Assembly (NCBI RefSeq): GCF_018294505.1
Contig: NC_057800.1
Location: 478,640,530 to 478,704,529 of the forward strand
From: Triticum aestivum
Lineage: Eukaryota > Streptophyta > Magnoliopsida > Poales > Poaceae
Length of the DNA: 64,000 bases
Direction: 5' to 3'
Notes under the pieces: generated by a model
Databases searched by the model: none
What the model saw: the letters and a program-made list of their open reading frames with translations, nothing else
What the model was told of the DNA's origin: nothing
Translations under genes and position numbers: made by a program
Shown here: positions 22,942-34,249 of the stretch, in pieces
Layout of the letters: each line of letters starts with the position of its first letter
Position numbering within the stretch: position 1 is the first letter of the stretch

Positions 22942-24862
22942 CAATGAATAAAATTTATTTTTTCTTTTTCTTTCTGTTCTTGAGTGTTAGCACAATTATG
23001 CTACTATTATGATTGTATTTTTCTTGTTTTAATTAGTGTTTGTGCCAAGTAAAGCCTTTAGGATCTTCTTGGGCAATAATTGTTTCATCTTGCTGAAAAA
23101 GCAGAAACTTTTACGCTCATGAAATTAATTTTTATTTTTTACCAGAGAGCGATAAAATACCCATTCCAATTGAAGTAGATCAATATACAAATGTCTCAGG
23201 TCGTCCTAGTTTTTCAGAGTTTTTTGAGTTACAGAAGTATTCAAAATAGTCAGATTGCTATAGACTGTTCTGTTTTGACAGATTCTGTTTTCTTCCTGTT
23301 GTGTGCTTATTTTGATGGCTCTATGGTTTTCTTTGATGAGTTTTTGCCATAGAAAAGTTGGAATATAGTAGATATAATACAAAAACATATGAATTGGTTT
23401 GATACATCACTTATAGTAGTGGTTTATTATTCTTATACTGACGGATCTCATGAAAGCTTTGTTGAGTTTTGTGTGATTGAAGTTTTCAAGTTTTGGGTTA
23501 TCTTACGATGGATGAAGGAAGGATGTAAGAGCCTAAGCTTGGGGATGCCCCGGCATCCCAAGCTATTAAGAATGAGCAACCAACTAAGCTTGGGGATGCC
23601 CCCGAGTGGCATCCCCGCTTTCTTCCAACAACTATCGGTATTTTACTCGAGACTATATTTGTATTCGTCACATGATATGTGTTTTGCTTGGAGCGTCTTG
23701 TATGATATGTGTTTTTGCTTGTTTTATTTTGTGTTTTAAGTCATCAATCCTTGCTAGAAACAACTATTTGAGAGAGCCAAAATTATGCCATGACTTGTTA
23801 GAATTGCTCTCTATGCTTTACTTAAATCTTTTATGAGCTAGGACTTGCTCTAGTGCTTCACTTATATCTTTTTGAGCATGGTATGCTTAGTATTTTTGAA
23901 GAATGCTCTCTTGCTTCACTTAGATTTATTTGAGAGTTAATAAAATTTTGAAGAAATTTTCTCTTGATTCACTTAAATTATTTTGAGAGAAAGAAAATTT
24001 GTTATGCTCATGATCTTCACTTATATTTGTTCGAGCTTATGAAAAGCAACACATGAAAATTAGTGCCAAAGTGATAGATATCCAAGAAGGATAAAGAAAA
24101 AGAAAATGTCATGAAGATCATTGGACAAAATAAACTTGATTCTTAGTAATAGTTTTGAGATATGATGATGTGATATGTGCGTCATCTTGATGAGTAATTA
24201 TGCTCTAGTAAGAATATTGGTGTTAAGATTTGTGGTTCCCTATGCATGCACGAAAGTCAATAATCATGCAATGAAAATTATATCCTACTTGTGATGCATT
24301 ATTCGGTGTTAATTATGCTTCATGCTTGCTTATGAGATTATTCGTTTCTTGGTTGGTCGCTTCTCAATCTTTTTGCTAGCCTTCATTTTGCGCTAAGTAT
24401 GACCTCTACTTGTGCATCCAAAATCCTTTAAACTAGTTTTGCCACATGAGTCCACTATATCTACCTATATGCGGTATTCTTTTGCCGTTCTAAGAAAATT
24501 TGCATGTGCCATCTCTAATTTTCGAAATAAACTTCTCTTTTGTGTGTTTGTTTCGCTCGCGGAGCGGTGAGGGGTGGCTAATATTTTCCATGCTAGATGT
24601 GTTATTCTCAAGATGAGTGTTTATCCACTTGTCATTGCACGAGAGTAAGGCAAAGGTATTAGGGATGCCCAGTACCGAAATGCAAAAACAAATGAATTTA
24701 CTTTATGTTGTCAAATAATAAATTCCTTGGAAAGTGTTGGTATGGAGGGCACCCGTGGATACGGTTAGCCATGGAAAGTGAAAGTTATGGTGGAAAAAGG
24801 AATACAATTTATTTTCTGCTTGCGAACCGCCTATGATATATCTAATCATGGAAAGTATTGGG
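22942..24862 (+). other. Non-coding interior of the pol-less Gypsy element
   Basis: AT-rich DNA without a credible ORF. It has two perfect copies of AAGCTTGGGGATGC (23535-23548, 23586-23599), identical to the polypurine tract next to the 3' LTR. The first is part of an inverted repeat (AGCTTGGGGATGCC against GGCATCCCAAGCT, 23536-23564). Around 23750-24050 there is a loose repeat of 'gagc/gaga...tgctctcttgcttcactta' units. Confidence 0.7.
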
Positions 24863-24867
24863 AACTC

Positions 24868-26542
24868 TGATACGTCTCCAACGTATCTATAATTTTTGAT
24901 TGTTCCATGCTATTATATTATCAACCTTGGATGTTTTATATGCTATTTTATATGATTTTTGGGACTAAACTATTAACCTAGAGCCCAGTGCCAGTTTCTG
25001 TTTTTCCTTGTTTTTGAGTTTTACAGAAAAGGAATACCAAATGGAGTCCAATTGACGTGCCAATTTTTGACGATTCTTTATGTACCAAAAGAAGGCCCCG
25101 GAGTAAAAGAGTTGGGCCAGAAGAGTCCCAAGCCGTCCACGAGGCAGGAGGGCGAGCCCAGGGGGGTAGGGCGCCCCCACCCTCGTGGACGACTCGGAGA
25201 CCCCCTTGACATGAGACCGACGCCAAAAATTCCTATAAATACAGAAACCTCCAGAAAATAATCTAGATCGGGAGTTCCGCCGCCAAAAGCCTCCCTGGCC
25301 ACCGAAAACCAATCTAGACCCGTTCCGGCACCGTGTCGGAGGGGGGAATCCCTCTCCGGTGGCCATCTCCATCATCCCGGTGCTCTCCATGACGAGGAGG
25401 GAGTAGTTCACCCTCGGGGCTGAGGGTATGTACCAGTAGCTATGTGTTTGATCTCTCTCTCTCTCATGTTCTTGAGTCAGCACGATCTTGATGTATCGCG
25501 AGCTTGGCTATTATAGTTGGATCTTATGATGTTTCTCCCCCTCTAATCTCTTGTGATGAATTGAGTTTTCCTTTGAAGTTATCTTATCAGATTGAGTCTT
25601 TAAGGGTTTGAGAACACTTGATGTATGTCTTGCATGTGCTTATCTGTGGTGACAATGGGATATCATGTGATCCACTTGATGTATGTTTTGGTGATCAACT
25701 TGCGAGTTTCGTGACCTTGTGAACTTATGCATAGGGGTTGGCACACATTTTTGTCTTGACTCGCCGGTAGAAACTTTGGGGCACTCTTTGAAGTTCTTTG
25801 TGTTGGTTGAATAGATGAATACGAGATTGTGTGATGCATATCATATAATCATACCCACGGATACTTGAGGTGACATTGGAGTATCTAGGTGACATTAGGG
25901 TTTTGGTTGATTTGTGCCTTAAGGTGTTATTCTAGTACGAACTCTAGGATAGATTGAACGGAAAGAATAGCTTTATGTTATTTTACTATGGACTCTTGAA
26001 TAGATCGATCAGAAAGAATAACTTTGAGGTGGTTCCGTACCCTACAATAATCTCTTCGTTTGTTCTCCACTATTAGTGACTTTGGAGTGACTCTATGTTG
26101 CATGATGAGGGATTTTTATATTATCCAATTATGTTATTATTGTTGAGAGAACTTGCACTAGTGAAAGTATGAACCCTAGGCCTTGTTTCAACGCATTGCA
26201 ATACCATTTTCGCTCACTTTTATCATTAGTTACCTTGCTGTTTTTATAATTTCAGATTACAAAAACCTTTATCTACCATCCATATTGCACTTGTATCACC
26301 ATCTCTTCGCCGAACTAGTGCACCTATGCAATTTACCATTGTACTGGGTGTGTTGGGGATACAAGAGACTCTTTGTTATTTGGTTGCAGGGTTGTTTGAG
26401 AGAGACCATCTTCATCCTACGCCTCCCACAAATTGATAAACCTTAGGTCATCCACTTGAGGGAAATTTGCTACTGTCCTACAAACCTCTACACTTGGAGG
26501 ACCAACAACGTCTACAAGAAGAAGGTTGTGTAGTAGACATCA
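24868..26542 (+). mobile_element. Second solo LTR (1675 bp) inside the pol-less Gypsy element
   Basis: Begins TGATACGTCTCCAACG, ends GTAGTAGACATCA, and is flanked by a perfect 5-bp duplication AACTC (24863-24867, 26543-26547). Its first 60 bp nearly match the host LTR, but the rest, and its end, differ, so it is a related but separate family. A CTATAAATAC TATA-like box lies near 25231 and a (TC)n tract near 25452-25466. Confidence 0.92.
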
Positions 26543-26547
26543 AACTC

Positions 26548-27053
26548 TAAGTCGTTTTTGTTGGTGGGATGGATACACCTCCAAAAATGTTTTTATCTCA
26601 AATTTTTTGCTTTGAGATCTAGCACCTCTACAAATCCCTACTTCCATCTGTGAAGGGACTTTATTTTACTTTATGCAATTTCTATTTTGAAATTTGAGTC
26701 TCCATCTTCTCTCATAAAAACACCAACTAGGAGGCAATATGATCGTGCTCAAGTATTTGGTGTAGTTAATATTCGAGTGTGTTTCATGAATGGATCAATG
26801 CTTGAGCATGATGGGCTAGGGATAACTTATTTTAGCATTGATATTTTGAAAGACATGGTTGCTTGTTGATATGCTTGAGTATCTAAATTATTATGTCAAA
26901 ACTAGACTATTGCTTTGAATCACATAAAATTACAAATGTCCATGCTATATAGAAAATAATATGATATGACTTGATGAACGACACTCCACATCAAAAATTC
27001 TGTTTTTATCACTTACCTACTCGAGGATGAGTAGGAGTTAAGCTTGGGGATGC
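26548..27053 (+). other. 3' interior and polypurine tract of the pol-less Gypsy element
   Basis: About 500 bp of AT-rich non-coding DNA ending in AAGCTTGGGGATGC (27040-27053), directly against the 3' LTR. This is the expected place for the polypurine tract that primes second-strand synthesis. Confidence 0.75.
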
Positions 27054-28650
27054 TGATACGTGTCCAACGTATCTATAATTTTTGATTGTTCCATGTTGTT
27101 TTATTATCAATCTTGGATGTTTTATAATCATTTTATAGTCATTTTAAATCATTTTTTGGTACTAACCTATTGACATAGTGCCAAGTGCCAGCTATTGTTT
27201 TTTTCCATGTTTTTACATCATAGAAAATCAATATCAAAAGGAGTCCAAATGCCACGAAACTTTATGGAGATTTTTATGGGCCAGAAGGAAGGCAATGGAT
27301 CCTGGTTGCACCTGGGGGTGCCCAGAAGGGGGCACAACCTACCAAGGTGCGCTAGGAGGCCTAGGCATGCCCTGGTGGGTTGTGCCCACCTCGGGTGCCC
27401 CCTAGACCACCTCTTTGCTCTATAAATACCCCAAAAATACCATAATCCTAGGGGAGTTGACGAAATATTCATCTAGCCGCCGCAGAGTCCAGAACCACCA
27501 GATCCAATCTAGACACCATCTCGGATGGGTTTCACCACCTCCATTGGTGCCTCTCCGATGATGCGTGAGTAGTTCTTTGTAGACCTCCTGGTCCGTAATT
27601 AGTAGCTAGATGGCTTCATCTCTCTCTCTCTCTCTCTTGATTCTCAATACAATGGTCTCTTGGAGATCCATATGATGTAACTCATTTGCAGGTTGTTTGT
27701 TGGGATCGATGAACTTCGAGTTTATGATCAGATCTATGTTTTATATCCATGAAAGTATTTGAGTTTATTTGATCTCTTTTATGCATGATCTCTTATAGCC
27801 TCGTATTTCTTCTCCGATATTTGGGTTTTTTTTGGCCAACTTGATCTATTTATCTTGCAATGGGAAGAGGTGCCCGGTAGTGGGTTCGATCTTACGGTGC
27901 TTGATCCCAGTAACAAATAGGGAACCGACACGTATGTATCATTACTATTAAGGATAAAAAGACGAGATCTATATCTACCGCCATATAGATAAATAGATCT
28001 TGTCTACATCATGTCATCATTCTTATTGCATTACTCTGTTTTTCCATGAACTTAATACACTAGATGCATGGTGGATAGCGGTCGATGTGTGGAGTAATAG
28101 TACTAGATGCAGGCAGGAGTCGGTCTACTAATCTTGGACGTGATGCCTATGTAATGATCATTGCCTGGATATCGTCATAATTATTTAAAGTTCTATCAAT
28201 TTCCCAATAGTAATTTGTTTACCCACTGTTTCCTATTTTTCTCGAGAGAAGCCACTAGTGAAACCTACGGCCCTGGGGTCTTCTTTCTCATATATTTGCC
28301 TTGCGATCTACTTTTCCTTTGCATTTTTATTCAGATCTATTAAACCAAAAATCCAAAAATACCTTGCTGCAATTTATTTTATTTGGCGTTCAATCTATCA
28401 ATATTTACAACTTTATCTCCCATTACTCACCGTTTCTGGCGCCATTGCCCGAAAGGGATTGACAACCCCTTTAATACGTCGGGTTGCGAGGTGTTGTTAT
28501 TTGTGTGCAGGGGATGTTTACGTTGTGTTGCTTGGTTCTCCAACTGGTTCGATAACCTTGGTTTCATAACTGAGGGAAATACGTACCGTCGCTATGCTAC
28601 ATCATCCCTCCCTCTCCAGGGAAATACCGACGTAGTTCCAGCTACCATCA
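27054..28650 (+). repeat. 3' LTR of the pol-less Gypsy element (1597 bp)
   Basis: Begins TGATACGTGTCCAACG and ends GTTCCAGCTACCATCA. It is colinear with 18882-20466 with many substitutions and small indels, about 64 differences in the first 740 bp by eye. Confidence 0.9.
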
Positions 28651-28655
28651 ATCAT

Positions 28656-29421
28656 CGTCGGCATACTACCTCTACATCTACCTTTGGGATTAGTTTTAGA
28701 CCTGAATAATTGTTATTTGGTGCCAGCGTTGAGCATGAACATTATATCTGGATCTTGTTTGATGTGAGACGGTTATTCATTTAAATCAGAGAATAATGGT
28801 TGTTCTATTTATATGAGTAATATCTTTTATGGTCATGCACCCTTGATGAGTGGTCTATTTTTGTTGAATCTCAATCGTAGTGATACACATATTCATAATA
28901 TTGAAGCCAAAAGATGCAAAGTTAATAATGATAGTGCAACTTATTTGTGGCACTGCCGTTTAGGTCATATTGGTGTAAAGCGCATGAAGAAACTCCATGC
29001 TGATGGGCTTTTGGAGTCACTTGATTATGAATCACTTGATGCTTGCGAACCATGCCTCATTGGCAAGATGACTAATACTTCGTTCTACGGAACAATGGAG
29101 CGAGCCAGTGACTTATTGGAAATAATACATAGTGATGTATGCAGTCTGATGAGTGTTGAGACTCGCGGCGGGTATCCTTATTTTCTGACCTTCACATATG
29201 ATTTGAGCAGATATGGGTATATCTACTTAATGAAACATAAGTCTGATACATTTGAAAAGTTCAAAGAATTTCAGAGTGAAGTGGAAAATCATCGTAACTA
29301 GAAAATAAAGTTTCTACGATTTGATCGTGGAGGCGAATATTTGAGTTACTAGTTTGGTCTTCATTTGAAACAATATGGAATAGTTTCGCAAGTCACGCCA
29401 CCTGGAACTCCACAGCGTAAT
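28656..29421 (+). pseudogene. BARE-like protease tail, GAG-pre-integrase and integrase N-part, broken
   Basis: The reading frame resumes exactly where gag/protease stopped at 18881. It contains the pre-integrase zinc-binding segment (LWHCRLGHIGVKRMKKLHADG, about 28945-29007) and the start of the integrase core with HSDVC and RFDRGGEY (29320-29340). In-frame stops at about 28760, 29299 and 29350 kill it. The copy of the second catalytic region reads TYDLSRYGY. It ends at target copy GTAAT (29417-29421) where the next Gypsy element is inserted. Confidence 0.9.
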
Positions 29422-30074
29422 TTTCATGGAATTGTCACGGCAGATGTCCTTAGTGTCAGGACTTAGTCGTGAGGCCAATGCATCTATGTGGTAACTTGAG
29501 AGGGGTTGAGCGGGACGAGAGACGCGATGTTTTACCCAGATTCGGCCCCTCAAGGTGGAGGTAAAAGCCTACATCCTGCTTCATTGATATTGATGATGAT
29601 GATCACGATTACAAGAGTGCTCTATCTCGAGAGCTATTGTCTAAACCTAACTTGCCCAACTCGTGGAACTTGTGAATCTTCTCCCTCTTGGGGTGCCCTG
29701 CCCCTCCTTATATATGTTGGAGGGGCGGGTTACATGTGGAGTCCTATTAGGATTAGGACTAGTCTACCTCTAATACAAACCGGATACAAGTCCAGGTCTT
29801 AGCTCCTTGTAAGATAATGTTCCTCATGCCTTTCCTCTTAAACCGGCCCACCGTTAAACGTGAACCGGCCTTCTGGGCTTTGGGCCTTGTCATCTGTCGA
29901 TCCCGCACGCCAGATCACCAGTGAGTCATAATGACCAGGTGGGCTGCTTGTAAACCGCCAGGTCAGGGTGGGTCGCCAGTAACTCGCCAAGTGTCAGCGG
30001 GGTCTTCAGATAAACCGCCAAGTCCGGCCGGGTTAACTTCCGGCCAGTTTACACCGCGGGGTATATCCCCGACA
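29422..30074 (-). repeat. 3' LTR of the minus-strand Gypsy element (653 bp)
   Basis: Colinear with 35176-35844 at very high identity. Its outer end reads TTTCATGG where the other LTR has TGTCGTGG, so the terminal TG is mutated. The inner end adjoins CTTGGGGGCTAA on the minus strand (polypurine tract, 30075-30086). A 98-aa frame found in both LTRs is LTR sequence, not a gene. Confidence 0.9.
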
Positions 30075-30902
30075 TTAGCCCCCAAGTTTAGCTTGGATTT
30101 ATTCATGGTAAACTTATGCTGCAAAATAAACACAAGAACAAATTTGACAGGTTATGCTCCGGGTTAAGAATTTTTGTAAACCGGTACATGACCATCCTTA
30201 AGTCCTTGTTATTTCCTCCTTCTGGGAAATCCGGGTCAACAGACCAGCTTCATAATCAATTTGCCGACATTGGCTTGTCATCAAGAAATATTGTGAAGAA
30301 TAACTCCTTTGACTCAGCTCCGCCGGTTTAAAAAATATGGGTCTGAAAATACTTATCTAATATTCAGCCGGTTTGAAGATGTAAAACTTGTTGGTTTAAT
30401 ATTACCAAAATGGCCGGTTTATAAATATTGATGGCGCCGGGTCATAATTGTTGTCGACACCGGGTCATCTAATTGATCTTCCTGATTTGCTCAAAACTAA
30501 TAAAATGAAGATGTTCCTCCTTTATATGCATAATACCTGTAGCCCCCAAGTCTTAAGAGGAGAACATAGTGATAACTTAAGACTTGCTTCCAATAAGTGT
30601 TTCAACCTTGAAGAAATCTAGTTTGTTCATCTCGATCATATAAACTGAATACTCCATATATGTAGCCCCCAAGTGCCGGGTTGTCATGCTTGCAGCAACC
30701 TGGGACTTGCATTTGCTTATAAAAACTTCAATCAGTGTAGCCCCCAAGGGCCGGGTCATTATGCAATAATTAGCAGGGACTTTATAAATATAATCATGTA
30801 GACTTGAGCAGTGATGTGTAGCCCCCAAGGGCCGGCTTAGTAAGATAATAATGAACCGGGACTTGATATATACTTCAATGAAAATAACATCTGATAATGT
30901 AG

Positions 30903-30973
30903 CTTCCATCATGGGGCTTGAACCCACGTCCACAAGGTTAAGAGCTTTGTGTTTTAGCAACTAAGCAATGGAT
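30903..30973 (-). other. tRNA-Lys(CUU)-like sequence inside the Gypsy element
   Basis: Read on the minus strand, 71 bases align to plant tRNA-Lys(CUU). The anticodon loop is CTCTTAA (anticodon 30940-30942) on a stem with four of five pairs, the B-box is GGTTCAAGCCC with a complete T-stem, and a D-arm resembles GCTT-AGTTGCTA-AAAC with one bad pair. The acceptor stem ATCCATT/GATGGAA forms six pairs although its bases differ from tRNA-Lys. No CCA is present. It is probably a decayed tRNA gene or captured primer tRNA rather than a working gene. Confidence 0.7.
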
Positions 30974-32084
30974 CCTTCAATATTATGGACGAAAACTTTG
31001 TGTACCTTAAATTGTTGACAGGATCAATTGGTAGCCCCCAAGGGCCGGCTCATTATAATATGATGAGTCGGGTCTTCAATAAGACTAGTAAAAATGACTT
31101 TGCATTAGCCCCCAAGTGTCATGGTGCATGCTTGCAGCGACATGAGACTTGCATGTAATCTCAATTTGAATAATGTAGCCCCCAAGTGCCGGGTCGTGAG
31201 CCTGCAGCGACTCGGGACTATTCCTTCCATTGTAGAGTAAATCATATCCTTTGATAAAATAATAACCGTTGCGCTAAAGCGACTTTGAAAACTCAATAAT
31301 ACCGGTTATTAATAACCATAAAAATCCAGCCATGTTGGCTATTCAAGATAATATAATCCGGTATGAAAACCTTATTCATTCAATATCATAATGAAAATCC
31401 AGCCAAGTTTGGCTATTTGAATAATATAACCCAATGATTTATAAGCGCATAATTCCGACGGCACAATCCAAATATATATATACTGGCGACTTATAGTCCA
31501 AAAACCAGGCCGGTTTAACAAACACCGGATAATTTCTCATCATACTAGCGACTTATAGTCAAAAGCCAGGCCGGTTTTAACAAACCTATTTCTGCATACA
31601 ATAAGTTTAAAGTGTCCTGGCGGTTTACCGCCGGACGGGTCATAATGCCCAACATATAACCTGGTTTTATAACCAAGGCTGCACTTAAGAATAATCAAAT
31701 ATGAAATAGATCATACCTGTGGCATTGAATCACATTGTTGGTTTTACCAACTTTTTGTAGTAAAGGTGATAACCCCAATCTTGAGTATTGATAACTCCTT
31801 CCATATTGTGCCGTTTTATGATAAAACTGTGCCGGGTTGTGATAAACACTGTGTTACTCCATAAGAGGATGTTAACAACAAGGATCAAACCGGGCACATA
31901 GTCTCCGGATTGACGTGAACTATGTTCCGTCAATTGATTGGTTGAAAACTTTGTCGGTTTTAAAAAACACAATAAAAAGCAAAAAAAAAACCTTCAAAGA
32001 AAAGTATAAATCAGGTGCAATGACAAAACGTTGCAAAAAAAGGTTTATTTGAGCTGATCAGATGGTGTTACCATGGCCGAACAC

Positions 32085-32335
32085 GACCAAGCTCCCATTA
32101 GGTGTAACTATGGTTCTAGTCAGCCAGGTCCCCAAATGAAACCGTGGCATTTATGCCGATCAAGTGGCATGGTCATGGCTCGGGTTCGACCAAGCCCCCA
32201 AGTGATTCTGTGGCCTTAGGCCGATCAAGAGGCATGAGTGGTTCAGACGTGACCAAGTCCCCAAGTGATCTGGTGGCTCTCGCCTATCAAGAGGTATGGT
32301 ATTGGTTCGGACACGACCAATCCTCCAAGTGATAT
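32085..32335. repeat. About 64-bp imperfect tandem repeat
   Basis: Units beginning GACCAAG(C/T)CCCCAAGTGAT start at 32188, 32251 and 32315 (as GACCAATCCTCCAAG), with a related earlier start at 32085. They share the 'ggccgatcaagaggcatg' stretch. Further on, 32560-32960 repeats 'cttgaaccggattttaaaccgg' blocks at roughly 120-130 bp. No coding potential is apparent. Confidence 0.75.
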
Positions 32336-33429
32336 AACACAATGCTTTTAAAAAGCAAACTCAAGGGATAAACCGGAGGCCGCTTTAGAACAACTCCGTG
32401 TAACCACACATGATGTAAAAGAACAGAGACCTCACTTTATGAAGCAGAAGCCCCCACGTGATCAATAATATGTCAGGCCAGTAAGGCGGGATACCCATGT
32501 TTGAACCGCGCATCATGGCAGCAAGTCCTCTTTGGCAATTTTTAACTTTTTGCAAGAGATAAATTCTTCTTGAACCGGGATCTTGAACCGGATATGGAGA
32601 CCTTCAAAGCTTTGTGGGAGACATCTTTCCCTTGAACCGGATTTTAAACCGGAATCTTCATTTTTAGCCGGAAATTTTCTGACGGCCTTTAAACTCGAAC
32701 TTGCGAGAAGTTAATTCCTTTTTGAACCGGAAATTCTTAAACCGGATTTGAGCGCTTCAGAGCTTTGTGGGAGAATAAATTTCTCTTGAACCGGATTGTA
32801 AACCGGATATTTGAGAGCTTCAGTGAGACTGACTTCCCTTGAGCCGGATTTTAAACCGGAATCCTTTCTGATGACCTGAATCTTCTTTATTGAGCCGGGA
32901 TTTTGTAACTATCATATACTTTCTAATCCGGAAATCTTCTAACAGCACGATGTGAATCCGGGACCGGGTTATCTTTCCCTCCAACGTATTGGGGTTCTTG
33001 ACTTCACTGAAAACCGACAACGTTTGCTAAGTCATATCATTGTAGCCCCCAAGTCTCTAGGTGACTCGAGGAGTTGGCTTGAGATTCTCCATATTTGACT
33101 GTGATATAAACCGGCATAACTTGTATATCATTGGCGTTGATAGCACGATGCGAATCCATAGAAGGTTGAGGTGACTGCGGCGGGTTGTAAATGATCCCAT
33201 ATGAGCTGTATCAGCAACTCGGCCAATGGTTCCTTCCAACTGGTCATTTGAAGTTAACCAAACTGTAGTGGCGGCGATTTATGCGCCTGCCCATTGAACC
33301 ACCTAGTGCAGACGACGGTTGATAGTATATGATGATTTACCTCCACTTTGTTGAAAGAAAAACCGGGCTACCCAAGCTGTGACTTGCTCATACTCAATAA
33401 ACAGCTCATGCAGACAGGTGCGGCCCGAT

Positions 33430-34240
33430 ATGTTGATGTAGACCAGGCCGCAAGAGACGGACGACCGCAACATCAGAGGCAGCTCGGACAGATGAGTCGG
33501 CCTCGGCATTGTAAACTGGTGCGGAGGGGGAAGATCGGCACCGGTGTCGTAAACCAGCTCGGACGGGCGAGTTAATCGCGGGCGCGGTCCCGGCAAGCTG
33601 ATGTAAACCGGGCCACGGGGACGGCGACCTTCTCACGTTCATTCACCGGGTGGTAGGACACGGACAAAACACCAGTGCAGAACGTTGCTGGCGCGTGCTC
33701 CGTGCCCATAACATAACGCCTCATTTGTAATGAACAATTGCCCTGCATAAACAATATTGCAGACCAAGGCAAAGATAAACTGCTTTTTGATAAAAATAAT
33801 ATGTGCTAATCAAATATATTTCATATGGGTGTCACCTGATGTGTTTAGGCCGGAAATAATCCACCATGAAGTTGATGATAACTGTATGAAGCTGAAATTA
33901 ATCACGGGTGAACCGGCCGCAGTGTGGTAAACCGGCGCGAACGGGTGAGTCGGCCGTGATGTTTGTGAACCGGCACGGACAATGAGTCGGCCGCATGCGT
34001 GGACGGATGTAAACCGAACAGCGGGAGCGGCGATTTGCATGTGTATCTGTCGAGCAACATGGCCCGGAAGAACGCCACTGCAAAACTATGCCGGCACACG
34101 CTCCATGTCCACGGTATAACAATACATTTGTCATAAATAATTATCCTGCATAAAAACATTGCAGCAAAAATAGATTGTTTTTTGACAAAAAAACAATATG
34201 TGTTAAAAGTAGACTTGGATGAATATCACCTGATTTATCC
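33430..34240. repeat. About 0.4-kb imperfect tandem duplication
   Basis: Two diverged units about 400 bp apart share the same order of blocks: 'gtaaaccggcgcggacgggcgagtcgg'-type GC-rich DNA, then a CTCCGTGCCCAT/CTCCATGTCCAC block, then CCTGCATAAA...ATTGCAG and TTTTTGATAAAAATAATATGTG. Examples are 33719-33809 against 34121-34209. The apparent proteins in this stretch are chance frames. Confidence 0.7.
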
Positions 34241-34249
34241 GGATGACAA

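Larger units (their letters stand above)
18882..28650 (+). mobile_element. Pol-less Gypsy-type element carrying two solo LTRs
   Basis: LTRs at 18882-20466 and 27054-28650 (TGATACGTC...CCATCA) bound an interior with a small ORF but no recognisable protease, reverse transcriptase or integrase. Target copies are ATCGC (18877-18881) and ATCAT (28651-28655), differing by two transitions; reading across the joint restores the BARE frame. Removing the solo LTRs at 21433 and 24868 leaves about 6.6 kb with a 3.4-kb interior. It is therefore a non-autonomous Gypsy-like element of the group whose LTRs start TGATACGTCTCC; the family name is uncertain. By eye the LTRs are only about 91% identical over 740 bp. 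Confidence 0.88.
30076..33053 (-). repeat. Nine dispersed copies of a polypurine-tract-like 11-mer
   Basis: TAGCCCCCAAG (CTTGGGGGCTA on the element's sense strand) occurs perfectly at 30076, 30540, 30663, 30738, 30819, 31032, 31106, 31176 and 33043. The first is the probable true polypurine tract next to the 3' LTR. Most copies are followed by TGCCGGGT or GGCCGGCT, so longer units of roughly 70-120 bp are repeated between 30540 and 31200. Confidence 0.85.

Noticed and set aside
21675..23012. ORFs of 80-143 aa within the solo LTR at 21433
   Set aside because: The region is bounded as an LTR with TG...CA ends and target copies; the frames are incidental.
29506..29802. 98-aa ORF in both LTRs of the minus-strand Gypsy element (also 35260-35556)
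   Set aside because: It is LTR sequence on the strand opposite to the element and repeats only because the LTRs are duplicates.
30540..31200. Regularly repeated short motif that might suggest a CRISPR-like array
   Set aside because: The context is a plant retrotransposon, spacing is uneven, the repeats are 11-20 bp polypurine-like motifs, and no cas genes exist.
33303..34159. Apparent minus-strand proteins of 66-97 aa in the Gypsy interior
   Set aside because: They lie in the 0.4-kb tandem duplication and are not conserved between its two units.
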